From Candidatus Poseidoniaceae archaeon (GTDB lineage Archaea; Thermoplasmatota; Poseidoniia; Poseidoniales; Poseidoniaceae), in contig JAKUNX010000096.1 in NCBI GenBank assembly GCA_022451835.1, positions 1 to 6,885 of the forward strand: 6,885 bases of DNA, written 5' to 3'. The notes below the pieces were generated by a model. It saw nothing but the letters and a program-made list of their open reading frames with translations. It searched no databases and was not told the DNA's origin. Positions 6,378 through 6,885 of this stretch are shown here, piece after piece. The stretch's first letter is position 1. Each line of letters begins with the position of its first letter. The position numbers and the translations under genes are program-made.

Positions 6378-6885
6378 AATCTCTGCGTGCAAGTAGTGCA
6401 GCACCTAATAGTGCAACGATACCGGCAAGAGCGCCAAATCCTGGAGTAACCATTGGGTTCTCGTCAGAGTATTTGTCAGCAGATGCTGAGTAAAGTCTAA
6501 CAGTATTCCAATCGCCACCAGCATCAATATCTGGGTTGATATGAACCATGTCGCCATCAGAAATAGTTCCAGAACTGTCTGCATCATGGAACATTATGTC
6601 TGCTCCTGGAGCCGATGCTTCAGCCATTGAAACCTTCATCACGTCATCGCCACAAGTCATTGTTGGTGAACTCATTTCCATCATATCATCGCTACCTTCT
6701 TCATCCATCATACATAGTGATAGAACAATGTGATAGTCAGCGAAATCTCCATCTAACTCATCAATAACCATCATGTCTGATTCAACAACTGTCCAATCAA
6801 ATACTGCATGCATATCGTGATCATCATGATCTCCATCATCGTGACCGTCATGGTCACCGTGGACTCCATCATCATGCCCGTCATG
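6376..6885 (-). CDS. Secreted His/Asp-rich metal-binding protein with EF-hand-like loop and PGF-CTERM anchor (5' partial)
   Basis: The frame is open from the right edge to the TAA at 6378-6376, giving 169 visible residues; the start and any signal peptide lie outside. Visible residues 1-24 are a His/Asp/Gly repeat with an 11-residue period (HDGHDDGVHGD, then HDGHDDGDHDD). A Met/Asp-rich stretch with two Cys follows at about 38-87. DADSSGTISDGD at 101-112 is a canonical 12-residue EF-hand-type calcium loop, with Asp, Asp, Ser, Thr and a final Asp at the ligand positions. The C-terminus (TPGFGALAGIVALLGAALLARRD) is a PGF-CTERM signal: PGF, hydrophobic span, then Arg-Arg. In archaea this is cleaved by archaeosortase A and the protein is lipid-anchored at the cell surface. 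The Met near 6813 is internal, because the repeat runs upstream of it. Binding of zinc, copper or calcium outside the cell is inferred. Confidence 0.8.
   Translation of the reverse strand, partial: HDGHDDGVHGDHDGHDDGDHDDHDMHAVFDWTVVESDMMVIDELDGDFADYHIVLSLCMMDEEGSDDMMEMSSPTMTCGDDVMKVSMAEASAPGADIMFHDADSSGTISDGDMVHINPDIDAGGDWNTVRLYSASADKYSDENPMVTPGFGALAGIVALLGAALLARRD
6820..6885 (-). repeat. 33-bp tandem repeat encoding His/Asp/Gly 11-mers
   Basis: Two 22-base segments, 6831-6852 and 6864-6885, differ at only two positions and are spaced 33 bases apart, so each unit encodes 11 residues (HDGHDDG plus four). A third, decayed unit seems to start near 6819 with HDMH. The array reaches the window edge and probably continues. 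Confidence 0.7.

Noticed and set aside
6405..6733. Overlapping frames on both strands inside the PGF-CTERM gene
   Set aside because: They are shadows of the Asp/Met-rich coding sequence, whose EF-hand-like loop and C-terminal signal are in the chosen frame.
6820..6885. Possible CRISPR array
   Set aside because: The 33-base repeats have no unique spacers and keep an open frame encoding HDGHDDG units, so they are coding tandem repeats.

Overview
The window looks like archaeal DNA, most likely from the Thermoplasmatota and plausibly a marine Poseidoniales-type (Marine Group II) genome; this assignment is inference. Three things point there. The protein at the right edge ends in a PGF-CTERM archaeosortase signal (TPGF, a hydrophobic stretch, then Arg-Arg). 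The 723-residue NFACT-family protein has archaeal-type length and architecture. Most starts lack a Shine-Dalgarno sequence, and several have a TATA-like element about 27 bases upstream, as expected for leaderless archaeal transcripts. The DNA is AT-rich, genes are tightly packed and no mobile element is seen.

Left part (1-4540, + strand): three same-direction genes. The first is cut by the left edge. It encodes a fusion of a NUDT19-like Nudix domain to a LACTB2-like metallo-beta-lactamase-fold hydrolase; its reading frame is open back to base 3, so the internal ATG at 312 is not its start. A VAT1-like, zinc-free medium-chain oxidoreductase follows after 14 bases. Then comes the archaeal RqcH/NEMF homologue (NFACT-N, HhH, coiled coil, NFACT-R), a ribosome-associated quality-control factor.

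Middle part (4541-6057): a 44-residue protein with two CxxC knuckles is encoded on the minus strand and abuts the stop of the RqcH-like gene. A two-helix small membrane protein follows on the plus strand. Its 3' end overlaps by 26 bases the end of a convergent extended-SDR gene, which carries a one-base frameshift in a homopolymer tract. The catalytic YxxxK motif lies just past the shift and is restored when one base is added.

Right part (6058-6885): the SDR gene and a one-helix small membrane protein diverge from a 64-base gap holding a palindromic TATA-like box. A convergent partner at the right edge encodes a secreted, His/Asp-rich, Met-rich, EF-hand-like and PGF-CTERM-anchored protein that runs off the window. 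Convergent ends are marked by inverted repeats and T tracts.

No coherent new defence or biosynthetic system is visible. The items most worth attention are the Nudix-MBL fusion, the 44-residue CxxC protein beside the RqcH homologue, the frameshifted SDR, and the repetitive metal-binding surface protein.
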